Position numbers and translations under genes: made by a program. Of a stretch of 64,000 nucleotides of DNA, positions 21,822 to 33,790 are shown piece by piece; the first letter of the stretch is position 1; each line of letters begins with the position of its first letter. Source of the stretch: Adiantum capillus-veneris. Taxonomy: Eukaryota > Streptophyta > Polypodiopsida > Polypodiales > Pteridaceae. The stretch covers positions 8,703,306-8,767,305 of the forward strand of contig CM043954.1 in the NCBI GenBank assembly GCA_014529385.2, given 5' to 3'. The notes under the pieces were generated by a model that searched no databases, was not told the DNA's origin, and saw only the letters and a program-made list of their open reading frames with translations.

Positions 21822-22946
21822 CTATGTGGTCCTCTTCCCAATAGGCATCACTAATGTATCCTCTAGCTTTGATGCCTTCTCCAAGGTGACTACACTTAGC
21901 ACTTTTGTCTTTCCCTTTTCCTCCTGGGTCAGTCCACTGGTTCCTTCGTCTCCCTTAATTTCGATGCCATAATCATTTGACCTAGTTAGCACATGTCTTG
22001 GCAATGGATACATGTCTCCCCCCATCCTTGGTGGCTTATCACATTGCGGGCTGATGTGACCCAACTCTCCACAATTATAACATGTGGGCGTCTGCCTCCA
22101 AAACCTACCATTGCTTTGTCCAACACCATTCCTAAGCCTTTCTTCACCTCCTTGCTGATTTGCAAACCTCCCTCGACCTCGATTATTTCCCACTTGACCT
22201 AGCATGTTTAGGCTGAGATTCTTCATCAAATCTACCATTTGCCTCATGTCTTGCCTTAGCCCATCATCTTGCACTGCTGTAGTGACCACTGTTGGCATAA
22301 CCTGAGTAGTAACAGGAACTACTGGTTCATGATGAACCCCTGACATGCGCCCTTGTAAAGACTCTATAGGCTGAAATTCAGACCTCATTGGCAAAGACTC
22401 CACCCCTAACTGGCTCATTTTCCTCAGCTTCCACTCTTTGTTCCTTGCTACCTCTAGTGCATCCTCATATGTCCTAGGCTTCTTTAGCTCCACTCTCCAA
22501 CGTATATTCTCCCAAAGACCAGCCAAGAACCTGTCCTTCTTCATCATGTCAGGCGGGGGTACCTGTGGTGCTAAAGCCTTGCACATTCGCTCCCATGCCA
22601 ATGAAAACTTACGTATGTACGCATCTACTGGCTCACCTTCCTTTTGTACCAAAGCCTGTACTTCTTGCCACACCTTGTCAGGATCTTCTATCTTCACAAA
22701 CTCCACTTCCAACCCATGTCGTAGATTGTCCCAACTCAACCTTACAGGTGGATCAGCCACACGCAACTCCTCTTCAAATTCTTTAGACCAAACTCGTGCA
22801 TCACTCTTCAAACAAATTTGGAGAAGGCGTAACATTTGCGTAGGGTCATGAATCTGGTTGCTAATGCAGGCAACCTCCATCTTTTCCAAAAATTCTTCCA
22901 CATCTTCATCACTTCTTCCATGAAACTCGGGATAAGAGAAAGCCAT
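21822..22946 (-). CDS. gag: Element B gag with CCHC zinc knuckle, ended by an amber codon
   Basis: The start chosen is the methionine at 22946 (MAFSYPEFHG), because element A gag begins the same way; the frame is open 19 codons further upstream. A capsid-like region (DNLRHGLEVEF, WQEVQAL) is followed near the end by the zinc knuckle CYNCGELGHISPQC (C-x2-C-x4-H-x4-C), which binds RNA. A single TAG at 21822-21824 stops it. The next codons stay open in the same frame into protease and pol, so gag and pol form one frame of about 1750 codons with one amber. It could be readthrough or a CAG to TAG mutation. Confidence 0.9.
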   Translation of the reverse strand: MAFSYPEFHGRSDEDVEEFLEKMEVACISNQIHDPTQMLRLLQICLKSDARVWSKEFEEELRVADPPVRLSWDNLRHGLEVEFVKIEDPDKVWQEVQALVQKEGEPVDAYIRKFSLAWERMCKALAPQVPPPDMMKKDRFLAGLWENIRWRVELKKPRTYEDALEVARNKEWKLRKMSQLGVESLPMRSEFQPIESLQGRMSGVHHEPVVPVTTQVMPTVVTTAVQDDGLRQDMRQMVDLMKNLSLNMLGQVGNNRGRGRFANQQGGEERLRNGVGQSNGRFWRQTPTCYNCGELGHISPQCDKPPRMGGDMYPLPRHVLTRSNDYGIEIKGDEGTSGLTQEEKGKTKVLSVVTLEKASKLEDTLVMPIGKRTT

Positions 22947-23048
22947 GGCTACCCAAATTATGATGCTTTGAGAACCCCTTCGAACACACGTGCAAGAACC
23001 CAAAACTTTTCACTACCCAATCCCCAGAAACTTCAATGGAGCTCAACT

Positions 23049-23291
23049 TTAGATAAGGACAAACACGTGCACATCAAATGAGTTTTCATAGTTAATCATC
23101 GGAATGACAACAGGCAAAGGACATTCCAGGATCTCTCTCAATCTTCTTGGCCCAAACATAAAGACTATGCGCTGTTGGAAAAAGATCTTCCTGGACACAT
23201 GAACATTAATCTGAATTCTTTGAGTTAAATGGAAAGGAGTGAACTGAGGGCCATTTTGATCATCCATTAAAGCCAACCATGAAACTCCCAA
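23049..23291 (-). CDS. Conserved pre-gag small ORF of element B
   Basis: The likely start is the methionine at 23267 (MDDQNGPQF). It is homologous to the A ORF at 15851-16078 through RKIFFQQRI, FGPRRLREIL, PLPVVIP and SFDVHVFVL. It ends 102 bases before gag. No known family is recognised. Confidence 0.6.
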   Translation of the reverse strand: MGVSWLALMDDQNGPQFTPFHLTQRIQINVHVSRKIFFQQRIVFMFGPRRLREILECPLPVVIPMINYENSFDVHVFVLI

Positions 23292-23299
23292 GAAGGCAC

Positions 23300-23860
23300 A
23301 CCTGACTCAACCTCTGATTTTGCCAAAATTTCAGCAGCATAACAACATAAATGGCTCAAAATATCAAAAAACCAGCCATCATAACTTGGGAAAATTTCGA
23401 CAGAGTTTCCCCAGAAGTAGAGCAATGAGAACCCAAAATATAGACTGTATCTGTATGCATAAACTGCCAACAATAGAACCCGAGCATCAAATAGGACTCA
23501 CTAGTACATAGCCTATGGCGAGGTCACGAAAAGGGTGCTCCAGCTACCTGTATCACCGAAAGGATCTCCACATTTGAGAATCCCCCAGCTCAATAAAAAC
23601 CTCACGCTATCGACCCTCACACGAAGGCTAATGCAAATCGCATATACTCAAGTCTCAGAAATGACTATCTTCCAAACCAAGTCTCAGAAATGGCTGGGAC
23701 TGCCAAATACAACCAAGTATGGCTCCACAAATGCGTACAATGGCAGTTTCCACAAGTAACGTACAATCCAGCAGACAATGCGCTCAAATAGGCGCCAAGT
23801 GATGCATTCCCACAACAACTGCAAGTGACATCACTGCTAGTATATCACTGTACTCCAGCT
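23300..23860 (-). other. Element B leader, upstream of the small ORF
   Basis: Short open frames only, with no recognisable domain and no counterpart of the 132-codon A ORF found by eye. Confidence 0.4.
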
Positions 23861-23865
23861 ACATG

Positions 23866-23965
23866 TACCTGTGTGAATCACCTGTACCTGTACCTGTCCC
23901 TGTAACCTGTAACCTAGAACCTGTAATCTGCAACCTGCAACCTGTAATCCCGAATCTCGAAGCTT
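23866..23965 (+). repeat. AACCTGT-type heptamer repeat
   Basis: Degenerate tandem of AACCTGT/ACCTGT/AATCTGC words in the B leader near the primer site. Confidence 0.75.
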
Positions 23966-23996
23966 GAAGCTCGAAGCAGAAGGTACTCGAAGAAGA

Positions 23997-24014
23997 TCCT
24001 CCGTGGGGGCACCA
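23997..24014 (-). promoter_or_regulatory. Primer-binding site of element B
   Basis: Minus strand TGGTGCCCCCACGGAGGA, identical to the element A site. Confidence 0.7.
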
Positions 24015-24020
24015 AAAGAA

Positions 24021-25164
24021 TGTGCGCGGGATGAAAACACACACAGCGCCTCTATAACTACCCGACACACACTCTTGGGAATATACACACACACACTATG
24101 GGGCACCACTCGGCTTACACAACACACCTGGCCGAGACAGGGAACACACCTCTGGAGTGAGAGGAGAGAGACTATCCACTTGCCCACTCCACACAGAGAC
24201 ACACACACACACACACACACACAAAAACTCAGCTCAAAAGAGGAGAATTTTTGATGTTTAGATACAAATGATCTTGGGCCAACACCAATGGGGCAAACAG
24301 CTCACACAATATGGGTAAAAGATACCAGATACAATCACAAATTGGAGAAGAAGCTTCACTCACCGGAGAAGATTACACAAAAAAACAGTAGAAAAAGAGT
24401 GAGGAATTTGGCAAAATGGACAGCGCCATCGCATGCGGAACGGCCCAAAACCCCAGTCTACAATGTCAAAGTGCTCAAATCCGACCTCGGATGAACAATT
24501 TACGGCCAAAACAGGCTCCAAAATGAGCAAAAACACAGTTGCGGCTGTTCCTCCTCTCTTCTCCACGTTTTTTCTTGTCTTCTCTCTTGTTTTTCAGTTC
24601 CCACACTTAGCTTTATTAGTTGGGCACCGTTGGCCTTTTAGATGACCTCAAACGGACCCCGAACAGGCCAAAAACTGACCTCGCAGTGCATAGTTGTCAC
24701 CTTTTTTGCATCATCCGCACACCTGTCACTCAGCTTTTTCCAATAATGCGTCCTGCCACCACGTGAAGTGGCACCAAAAAATGGTCCTAATGATGACCTT
24801 TCTGCATAATTCTCACGAGAAAACACCCACGTTGTGTCCGTCCTCATCCGCGTGCAAATATTGACCTCGTTCGCCCTCCTGACGCCACTAGATGCCATCT
24901 GACGCACCTGCTGACCTCACGTCGTCGGCCCGCGGATAGCTTCCTCGAGAATTTTTACGCGCTACCAACTCCTCCTTATTGTAGAAAAGACACACTAGTA
25001 TTGATAATAGTGAAAATCGCTGCACTATGTACATGTTGTCCTACCTGTACACATGTGGGCCCCACGCAACCACCTGGCTCTGGAAAATGGGCAATCCTTT
25101 ATTTGATGCACCATGCATGTGTATGTACATATGCGCAATACCTTGCTCCAAAAAACTCCTGACA
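24021..25164 (-). repeat. Element B 5' LTR
   Basis: TGTGCGCGGG to CTCCTGACA, 1144 bases, near-identical to the 3' LTR at 16443. The small differences include CA-repeat length and a GCACCGT/GGGCTTGG difference near 24625. Confidence 0.9.
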
Positions 25165-25771
25165 ACGCCAAACATCACCCAATGACTATAGAAGCTATGA
25201 AGGAAAGTTTTCCAACCTATGGGAGAAATGGTGTGCATCACTAGGTGAAGGAGAAAGGGTGCCAGAATGCCTAAAGAAGGACTGTTTCCTGGCAGGGCTT
25301 TACCCCATCCTTCGAGAAAAGGTAAAAGGTAAATTCCCAGATACCTTTGATAAAGCTATGACTTATGCAAGGGAGAAGGATAGGAAGTTAAAATTCCAAG
25401 CTCAACTACAAGGGGGAATGGAGCCTCCACCGCTAGCTCAACCTACGGCAAGGGTAGTAGCAGGGACAGGAGGAACAGATCAAGAGTCCTCTCAACAAGA
25501 ATTACTTCAACAAATCACCAATCAACTGGAGAGCCTGTCCATCAATCTGGTTCAAGGTGTAAGGGCTCCCCAGCCAGGAAATGAACGAAATAGACAAGAA
25601 GGACAAAGGCAAGCACGTGAGTACATTTGCTACAACTGTGGAGAGGTAGGTCACGGCATGTATTATTGCCGCCATCCATGACGCTATCAAGGAAATGGTA
25701 ATCAAAGACGGCCTCCTCGCCAGCAAGTCACTCCTCCTTGAGCTAGGCCACTAAATGGACAAAATGCACAC
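25165..25771 (+). pseudogene. gag: Element A gag, 3' part with zinc knuckle
   Basis: Continues the gag frame from 16442 (RQTSPNDYRSYEGKF...) through KKDCFLAGLYPILREKVKGKF to the zinc knuckle CYNCGEVGHGMYYC (C-x2-C-x4-H-x4-C). Two in-frame TGA codons (25679 and about 25739) interrupt it before the protease part; both could come from CGA. Confidence 0.85.
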
Positions 25772-26740
25772 GTGGCTCCACCAATCCAAATATTGAGACC
25801 CCCTCCTCCACCACCACAAGCACCAGCAGAGATCCCTCCACTACCATCGGGAGGGGAGGACAGGGCTGTCTCTGTCATAAGTCTTGACAATGGTAAGGAT
25901 AAAGGGAAAGAAAAAATGGAGGAAGCTGTTGCCATGCCAATAAAGAGAGTTAGGAGACAAAGAACTGATGAAATGGAAGCTTCAGAGCCGGATAAAGGGA
26001 ATGAGGGTTCCTCCCAAGTGATAGGAGACAAGAAAAGGAAGAGTAGGTCAAGGAGGCACATAGGAGTAGAAGAATTTCCACTTGGGGTAGGATCCATACC
26101 TTACGACCTGGTAGCAGATGTGAGCAAGCAAGGACCAAAGATTTCATGGCAGCAACTCCTCCACCTTTCCCCAAAGATGCGTAGAACCTGGTCTAAGATG
26201 GTCAGCACCAGGAGGGCTAAGGCAAAGTCAGTTGGGTCTATTAGTGCAAGAGGCATGAAGGATATCGTGCCAGTCATTGATGCAGAGATTAAGAGTCAGC
26301 GAGTCTCCAATGTGTACGTAGATGGTGGAGCCGAGATTTGTGTTATGACAGAGAAATTAATGCATAGGTTGGGTTTGGAAGTAAACGAGCAAACTTCCTT
26401 ACAAGCTAAGATGGAAAATAATGTAAGGGTGGCTTGTGTGGGAAAGGTTAATGGAGTGAAGGTTTCAGCTTTTGGTGTTGCAATCTCAATTGATGCTTAT
26501 GTGATTTTAACTAAGGGGGAGGGCTATCCGCTAATCCTTGGAAGACCTTGGCTTATGGCTATGAAAGCTAGGCAAGATTGGGAGACATGTTCCCTTGAGT
26601 TGCGACCAAATCATAAGGTAGGTGGCAAGCAACAAAAAATTGTGTATGACATGAAGCAGGGTAGACAACAAGACCTAGAGATGGAGACTTCTATGGATGA
26701 ATGGAGCACAAGCAGCTGCTCTTCATCTAAGGATGAGTAA
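25772..26740 (+). pseudogene. pol: Element A protease region
   Basis: Proline-rich linker, a basic region (KKRKSRSRRH), then the aspartic protease motif VYVDGGAEICVMTE. It ends at a TAA (26738) that is in frame with pol, so it is a premature stop within one ancestral gag-pol frame. Confidence 0.85.
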
Positions 26741-26761
26741 TCTAAGGAGGATGCTAGCTCT

Positions 26762-29700
26762 TTGGAAGTCATGGGTATAATACTGCGAAACCCAGAAGGA
26801 GAAGGTGGTCAAGACTCTCTAAACAAGGAAGAAGCCACAGGCTTAGAGGAGATGCTAGCTAAGGACCTACTAGAAGAAGAGAGAGAACCCTATTTGCAGG
26901 TACTAAAGAAGCATGCTGGCCTCTTTATAACTGATTACGAGCACATTAAAGGAGTGACGGTAGCCCAACACCATATCCAATTAAAGGAAGGTGCCAAACT
27001 AGTGGTGCAAAGGCTAAGGAGATTAGGGCTAGTGCAACAAGATGCACTCTTAAAAGAAGTAAAAAGATTACTCAAGGCAGGATTTATCTACCCAGTGGAA
27101 GATTCTGAGTGGGTGTCTCCAGTTGTGGTAGCACCAAAGAAAAATGGGAAGTGGAGGGTATGTGTGGATTACAAGCCTCTAAACGCAGCCACAAAAAGGG
27201 ACCAGTTTCCTTTGCCTTTTCAAGATGAAATACTAAATGAAGTGGCTGGTCATGAAAGGTACACAGTGTGTGATGGGTACTCAGGCTACTTCCAAATCAG
27301 AATTGCAGATGAAGACCAAAGAAAGACTACCTTCATAACACCTTGGGGGTGTTTTGCTTATAGAGTTATGCCTTTTGGTTTAACTAATGCCCCAGCTACT
27401 TTCCAGAGGTTTATGAACTTGGTGTTTCAACCTTACTTTGGTAAGTCCATACGAGTCTTCATTGATGATTTTTGCATTTACATCTCTAGGGAAGTACATC
27501 TGTCCAAGGTTGATGAAGGTTTCACCCGTCTGGCCCAATTGGGTGGGCAATTGAATAAAGACAAGTGCCACATAGGTGAGAGCAAGGTCACTCTGCTAGG
27601 CCATGTTGTGTCTCAAGATGGTATTGAGACTGACCCTGAAAAGGTAAAGACATTGTTAGCTTTACCTACTCCTTCATACGTGAAGCAACTAGTCTCCTTC
27701 ATTCAAAAGGTTCGCTACATGGGACGATTCATACATCTCCTTTCTCAGGCAATCTATCCTTTGCAGCAGCTCACTAAACACACTACATTGACATGGAGTG
27801 AGGAGGGTGAAAGGTGCTTTCAAGAAGTTAAAACCATTTTGAGCTCATTGCCTGTCGTCCTACAACCCACATGGGGTGAATTATTCTATGTAAATCCTAG
27901 TGTAGGTCCAGAAGCTCTAGGAGCTGTCTTGATGCAAAAATACCCAAAGAAATATCTCATGAGACCAGTCTACTTCTTTAGTAGAGTGATGACAGCTGCT
28001 GAAAAGGGTTTCAGCGCAACTCAGCAATTGGTGCTAGCTCTTAAGTTTGCAGTGGAGAAGTTTCGGGCTTACTTACTTCCGAGACAATTTGTGGTGATCA
28101 CAATTGAGGAGGTTTTTCCATATGCCCTACAACACATGGAATTGTCTCAAAGAATAGCAAAGTGGGTGGTGCAGCTTCAAGAGTTTGACTACACACTACA
28201 AGTAGAGGATTCCACCCGTGCTTGTTTGGCAGATGTCCTCACACAAAGGTGTTATGAGAAGGCCAAGAAAGAGGCACCTAGTAAGGTACCGCCTATCCCG
28301 GAGCCTGAAGTTCTACTGGGAGCACACAGTCTGTATTTTGATGGGGCTTACAAGAGGACCAAAGGCAAGGCATCAGCAGGCATAGTAATATTAGGTCCAG
28401 AGAAGGAGAAGATCTTTGCAAAAGGGTTACATCTAAAAGAGGTTCATTCTAACAATGAGGCAGAGTACCATGCCCTTGTTTTAGGGTTGCAATGTTGTCT
28501 TTCTCAGGGCATCACAAAGCTAAATGTTTTTGGTGACTCCATGTTGATTGTTAAGCAAATGGTTGGTGTATGGGCCTGTAAAAATGACAAATTGTCTGTT
28601 AAGATGAGGGAAGCAAAGGCCTTGTTGAAGGGTTTTAAAGAAGTTCGAGTGCACTTTGTACCTAGAGATCAAAATCGAGAAGCAGATGCCTTAGCAGGTG
28701 AAGAACTACAAACTCTCATAGTAGGTGCTATCCTTGTGAAAAGTCCTTTATACCAGGGAAAGGAGGAGCTGCATGATTTACTTTACTTTCTTGAGCATTG
28801 TGAAGCACCCTCTGGTATGAGCAAAAGTGAATGTAGGTGGTTGGCAAAAAAGGCTACCAGCTATAGCTTAGTGAATGAGGACTTGTATTGTAGAGGGAAA
28901 GATGTTGTCTTAAGGAGAGTTCCTGCATCCCAAGAGATAAAGGATATTTTGTTTAGTTGTCATGAAGGTGTGTGTGGTGGCCACTTTGCACAAGAGATTA
29001 CTAGCAGAAAGATTTTACAAGCAGGGTTCACGTGGCCAAGCCTCCATAGAGATGTACAACATTGGTGCCGCACATGTGAGGTTTGCCAAAAAGCTGGACC
29101 AAGGCGTCTTACCCATGAAAATCAGCATCCAATCAAAACCTATGGGCCATTTGAAAAATTGGGGATAGATGCAATAGGGCCACTACCTTGCACTCAATCA
29201 GGGAAGGAATACATCATTATGGGGGTGGAGTACATGACCAGATGGGCAGAAGCTCGTCCCACAAAGCGCATCACAGCCAAGGACGTGAGTGATTTCATTT
29301 TTGAATGCATTTGTTGCCATTTTGGCACACCTTTGGAGATTCTCTCGGATAGGGGACCGGGATTTTGAGCTGATTTAGTCGGGCAATTGATGAGCAAGTT
29401 AAAAATCAAGCGCAGGCACTCTACACCATACTACCCTCAGTACAATGGTCTTGTGGAAAAGGTAAATGGTCTTATATGTAAAATCATCACTAAGCAAGTG
29501 CATTTACATCCTAAGGCATGGACAAACACCTAGATGCAGCACTTTGGGCCTACAGAACATCCTTTAAAACATCCTTGGGGTATACACCTTTTCACTTGGT
29601 TTACGGGCAAGAGGCACTATTGCCTATAGAAGTGGAGCTAGCGAGCCTCCGAGTTCTAAAATCACATCAAGAGGATAGTCAAGAGAAGCAGGTGGAAGGA

Positions 29701-30090
29701 AGAATCCTCGATTTGGAGAGGTTAGGGCTAGATCGAGAGTCAGCAGTGAAGTACTATGCAGCCCAGGCAGAGAAGAAATGAAAGAAGTTCAATTGCAACC
29801 TTGTCAAGAAAGGTATCAAGGAAGGTTCTTTAGTGCTCAGATACGACAATCTCTTTGATCGCAGGAAGGATGGTAAGTTCTTGCTTAAGTGGGAAGGCCC
29901 TTTTGTAGTGATACAGAGGTTCTCAAATGGTAGTTACCAACTAGGTGACCTAGATGGTAAGGTACATCAGACCCCGGTAAATGGTTGGCTATTGAAGGCC
30001 TACCAATGTCGTCTTTCACAGCCATATGCTGGTGAAATCAATGCTAAGGATGGTTCAGAGGAGAGCTCATCATATTCGAGCTCCAACTAA
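26762..30090 (+). pseudogene. pol: Element A RT, dual RNase H and integrase
   Basis: RT with WVSPVVVAPKKNGKWRVCVDY and the FIDDFCIY catalytic box. Gypsy RNase H remnant. Second RNase H with LYFDGAYKR, NNEAEY, FGDSMLI and READAL. Integrase zinc finger HWCRTCEVC, then GIDAIGPLP, LSDRGPGF and NGLVEKVNG, followed by a C-terminal KWEGPFVV region. It is broken by TGA at 29366 within integrase, a one-base shift near 29515, and TGA at 29779. It is in the same frame as the protease part. Its product would copy element RNA and integrate it, but this copy is dead. Confidence 0.9.
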
Positions 30091-30111
30091 GGTAACAATC
30101 ATGTACATAGT

Positions 30112-30175
30112 CGTTTCAAAAAAAAAAAAGGAAAAAAAAAGGAAAAAAAGAGAAGAAAAAAAGAAAAAAAGAGAA
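30112..30175 (+). repeat. A-rich tract
   Basis: Poly-A with scattered G, between the end of A pol and its 3' LTR. Confidence 0.9.
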
Positions 30176-30407
30176 TGCTACCAGTGAAAGCGGATATTGA
30201 CAATGGATGGGGTATGGCTTTCAAGGGTCTAGGAGACCAGTTGTTAGTCATGGATGGATACAATTATTCATCAAAAAGGACTAAACAGGGTGCATCAGCC
30301 AAGAAAGCAGTAACATGGAAAATTCAATTGGTACCAGGTGGGTAAGTATTCAAGAGAACCCTATTGTAGCACAACCTACAGCTAGAGGCATCAAATACCT
30401 CTAGCTC
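30176..30407 (+). other. Element A 3' untranslated region
   Basis: Noncoding sequence between pol and polypurine tract; no gene is seen. Confidence 0.5.
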
Positions 30408-30423
30408 AAGGGGGAGGGCTATA
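30408..30423 (+). promoter_or_regulatory. Polypurine tract of element A
   Basis: AAGGGGGAGGGCTATA immediately before the LTR start TGATGCATGG. Confidence 0.75.
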
Positions 30424-31938
30424 TGATGCATGGTTTTTAGGACCCCTTCTGAAGATGCAATAAAGGCACAGTCAGTTGTTGGGGAGATGAGGATACTCTA
30501 GTCCAAGGGATCTCGAAAGAGAAGAAAAATCTACTTCACAAGCACCAAAGAGTAAAAAGTGCCATGGACAGAAGATACGTGGGAACGAGCTCTTATGCAT
30601 GCCTACAACCTATATCTTACAGAATAGCCCATTCTAGGTGTGAATTTCTAGTGAAATTTACACGAGGATGTTCGTGTGGACTCACAACACAGCATACTCC
30701 GTTTTCACCTTTTTACCGACAGTAAATATTTTTTACCACAGTAAATATTTTTTGCCTACAGTAAATATTTTTCACCGACATGGTAAATACAAATCACTTT
30801 TTACCTGCAGTAACTTTTTTTACCCATGGTAAATATTTTTTACTGCACCATAAGTATTCGGTAGGTAACAGTTCACTGTTACTAGAAGCAGTGATTGGGC
30901 ATCAACAATGCAGTTACAAGAGAAGAAAAGGGGAAAATCTTATGGTAAAGGTGAGTCAACAGGGATAAAGACTTTTGAGTTGAAAAGAGACATGCTGATT
31001 TTTTCAAAGAACACATGTCAAAAGAAGCCATGGTTGAGGATTTTTTGAGAATTTGATATTCAGGAGGACCCAGCAGGTCCCCCCCTGACATGTGCAGAAC
31101 CTCCAGTTTCAACAGCCACCTTACCTGCTCTTAAATGCTGGTCAAGGCCTTATCCCCATGTGTCACAATCAGAAAAATCAGCATTTACCCTCCCCTCTCA
31201 CATCACTCTAGAGAATATCTTGATGGTGACATATCAGGTGACCTCAATCTGTTGACCACCCTAAGCAAAAAGTAACCCCAATCAGCGGATTTAAGCATGT
31301 TTATCCCTAATCCTAAACCCTCTCAGAAACTTATATAAGGAGGCCTTCTCTCACTCAAAACCAACACTTCACCCACTTCACCAAGCAACAAAGCTATGAC
31401 GACATTGCTCACAACGAGGAACTATGGGTGGAGCTCTACTCTCTCTCCCTCTCTCTCTCTCTCCCTCTAGTATGCTACATTACTAGCCCTAAAACCTAAA
31501 TAAGGAGTCTTCTCTCATGCTCCATGGCCACCATCCTCGCCATCATTCTCTAAGGTATTGATGTGTTGCTAGTAGGATCATACCTACTTGCTGGGTTAAT
31601 TGTTTTTGACAAGGGATTATGCCATCCTTGGCTTGCTTCTCTATATCCTTGTTATGTATGATCAGATGCCGTTGTATTGTTAAGCTGATGTCTTGTGTAT
31701 ATATATGCTACATAAGGTCCCTAAGCTTCGTTTCTATGTGTTTTGCCATATGTTTTGATGCCATCATAATGCCAGAAGTCTCACTTGCCTATGTGCACTA
31801 TGTGTGAGGTCCCTAAACCTCTTAATTTAGGTGGTGTCCCCTTTGTTTTTTTCTTTGCTTGTTTGCATGAGGCGTGGTTTGTGGAGTGTTCACGAGTACA
31901 GAGGCCACCCGATTGCACTGCTCTTTTTCCCGCCATCA
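30424..31938 (+). repeat. Element A LTR 2 (3' LTR of unit 1, 5' LTR of unit 2)
   Basis: 1515 bases, near-identical to 13286-14801, with polypurine tract on its left and primer site on its right. Confidence 0.92.
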
Positions 31939-33577
31939 TTTTGGTGCCCCCACGGAGGAGGGCTACACAGACCTTCAGTCCACAAGCAATGAAGATGTGC
32001 AATCTACAACATGGACGAATGGCGTGAGGAGTTTGCAAATTGGAGAACAGATGAGGAGGAGGCTTTAGAGGCCTTAAAAGCTTTCATCGAGGTCTTGTTA
32101 CCAGGTTGCAGTGTCATTGAAATTCAAGAAGTAAGTTCTTCTACATGCCTTGTTCGTGATCGTCGCTAACGAAGGAGAGTAAGAAGAAGAGCTTGATATA
32201 CCTCTCCTCTCAACCTATGAGTGCTCCAGAAACCTCCAACGCACACGAGCTTGAAATATTCTACATCAACATACACGAAGGTACTGTGACACACATTAAG
32301 GGAAGAGAAAGCATCACCAGAACTCTCTTTCCTGAGGATCCGACTAAGAGGAGGAAGATCACCTCTACACCTAAGTGGCCCAAGGCCGCAGCGCGTGCTC
32401 AAGCGTAAGGTAACATTTGGCTTAATCTCATTAATAAGGGATTACATGACCACTACAGGTAAGAAAAAGGCTAGTGAGCAACCAACTTCAACCTCCAACT
32501 TGCAACCACGACTCTCACCCCTAAATCCTCCTGAAGCAAAGGCTTGCCTACAAGATTGCCGCCTGTCTGCGAGTGCTCCCAGTGCAGTTTGTGAATCCAG
32601 ACACCACCAATCCCAAGCCAACCTCCTGTCCGCGTGAAGATCACTTTGGATATTGTCCAAAGTGCTTTGGAGACCGGGTGAAAAGCCTCCCTGCCCTACC
32701 TTTGCTGCTAATTTTCAAGAAGTTATCTCAATCTAAGGAAACTATCTTAGTTGATGATGTGCTGCACATTAATGGTGTCACTTTCATTCGTCATGCTGAT
32801 TATGGTAATAGCATCCAATTGTTGCTTGCTAAAAGGCTCAGCATTGTACAAAGTGTTGCCATCACGCCTTACGTCTTCACAGATGCATCAGGAAGAGTCG
32901 AAGTGATCCGAGGTGCTGACCTTCTGTGGCTGATCAGGCTCATTGGTCCCAAGGTGGTGCAACTAAGCTAGTCTCTTGTGTGTAAGTATGGATGCCAATA
33001 ATGAGAATGATGATCCCCGCATGTTTCCTTTCCATTTTGTGCGTCATATCCGTGTGAATATTTGTATTGATAGAAAAATCTTTTATCAGCAAAGAATAGC
33101 CTTGTTGTTTGGAGCCGAGAGACTTGGGGAAATCTTGCGATCTCCTCATCCTGTCATTCTACCCTTACTAGACTATTACCATTCCTTTGATGTGTCGATC
33201 TTCATCCTATTTTGAGCTAAGTTGTGCTAAAGCTCCAAATTGTAATTACCATACTCTATTTTAAAATAAATTGGAGCTGTTTGTGTAATTGTACTCTCTC
33301 ACTTATGGCCTTCCCTAACTTTTATGGTAAGCCTAGGGAGGTTGCTCCAGACTTTTTGGATAATTTGGAAATGGCCTTTCTGGTATCGGGAAGGGATGAC
33401 GAAGCTACTAAGTTAAGGGCCTTTCCTTTGGTCTTGAGGGAAGGTGCAAAATTATGGTATCAAACTTTGGCACCTGAAGAAAGAAGAGACTGGGAGTCCT
33501 TAAATATGGCCTTCATCGAAGAATTTTGCCGCCATGAGCCTCCAGAGGAGATATGGAGACAGCTCTTAGAGCTACGC
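31939..33577 (+). pseudogene. Element A unit 2: leader ORFs and gag 5' part
   Basis: Repeats 14802-16442 with few changes: primer site 31942, the 51-codon ORF about 32010, 32193-32408, the 132-codon ORF 32573-32971, the conserved small ORF 32976-33215, and gag from ATG 33305. Gag is interrupted at the same base as in unit 1 by a B LTR. Confidence 0.88.
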
Positions 33578-33757
33578 TGTGAGCGGGATGAAAACACACA
33601 CAGCGCCTCTATAACTACCCGACACACACTCTTGGGAATATACACACACACACACTATGGGGCACCACTCGGCTTACACAACACACCTGGCCGAGACAGG
33701 GAACACACCTCTGGAGTGAGAGGAGAGAGACTATCCACTTGCCCACTCCACACAGAG

Positions 33758-33790
<33 letters not shown>

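Larger units (their letters stand above)
16443..25164 (-). mobile_element. Element B: complete Ty3/gypsy (Tat/Ogre-like), nested in A gag
   Basis: About 8.7 kb. LTRs are 16443-17594 (3') and 24021-25164 (5'), with polypurine tract 17595-17612 and primer site 23997-24014. Order from its 5' end: LTR, leader with heptamer repeat, small ORF, gag, pol. It is flanked by ACGC on both sides (16439-16442 and 25165-25168), a 4-bp match where 4-6 bp is expected. Its two LTRs are nearly identical by eye, so it is recent. Confidence 0.9.

Noticed and set aside
23837-24254. ORFs in the LTR B edge (MCVCVCV..., MKLEAEGTRR...)
   Set aside because: They arise from the CA repeat and heptamer tract and are not conserved across the three LTR B copies beyond the repeat.
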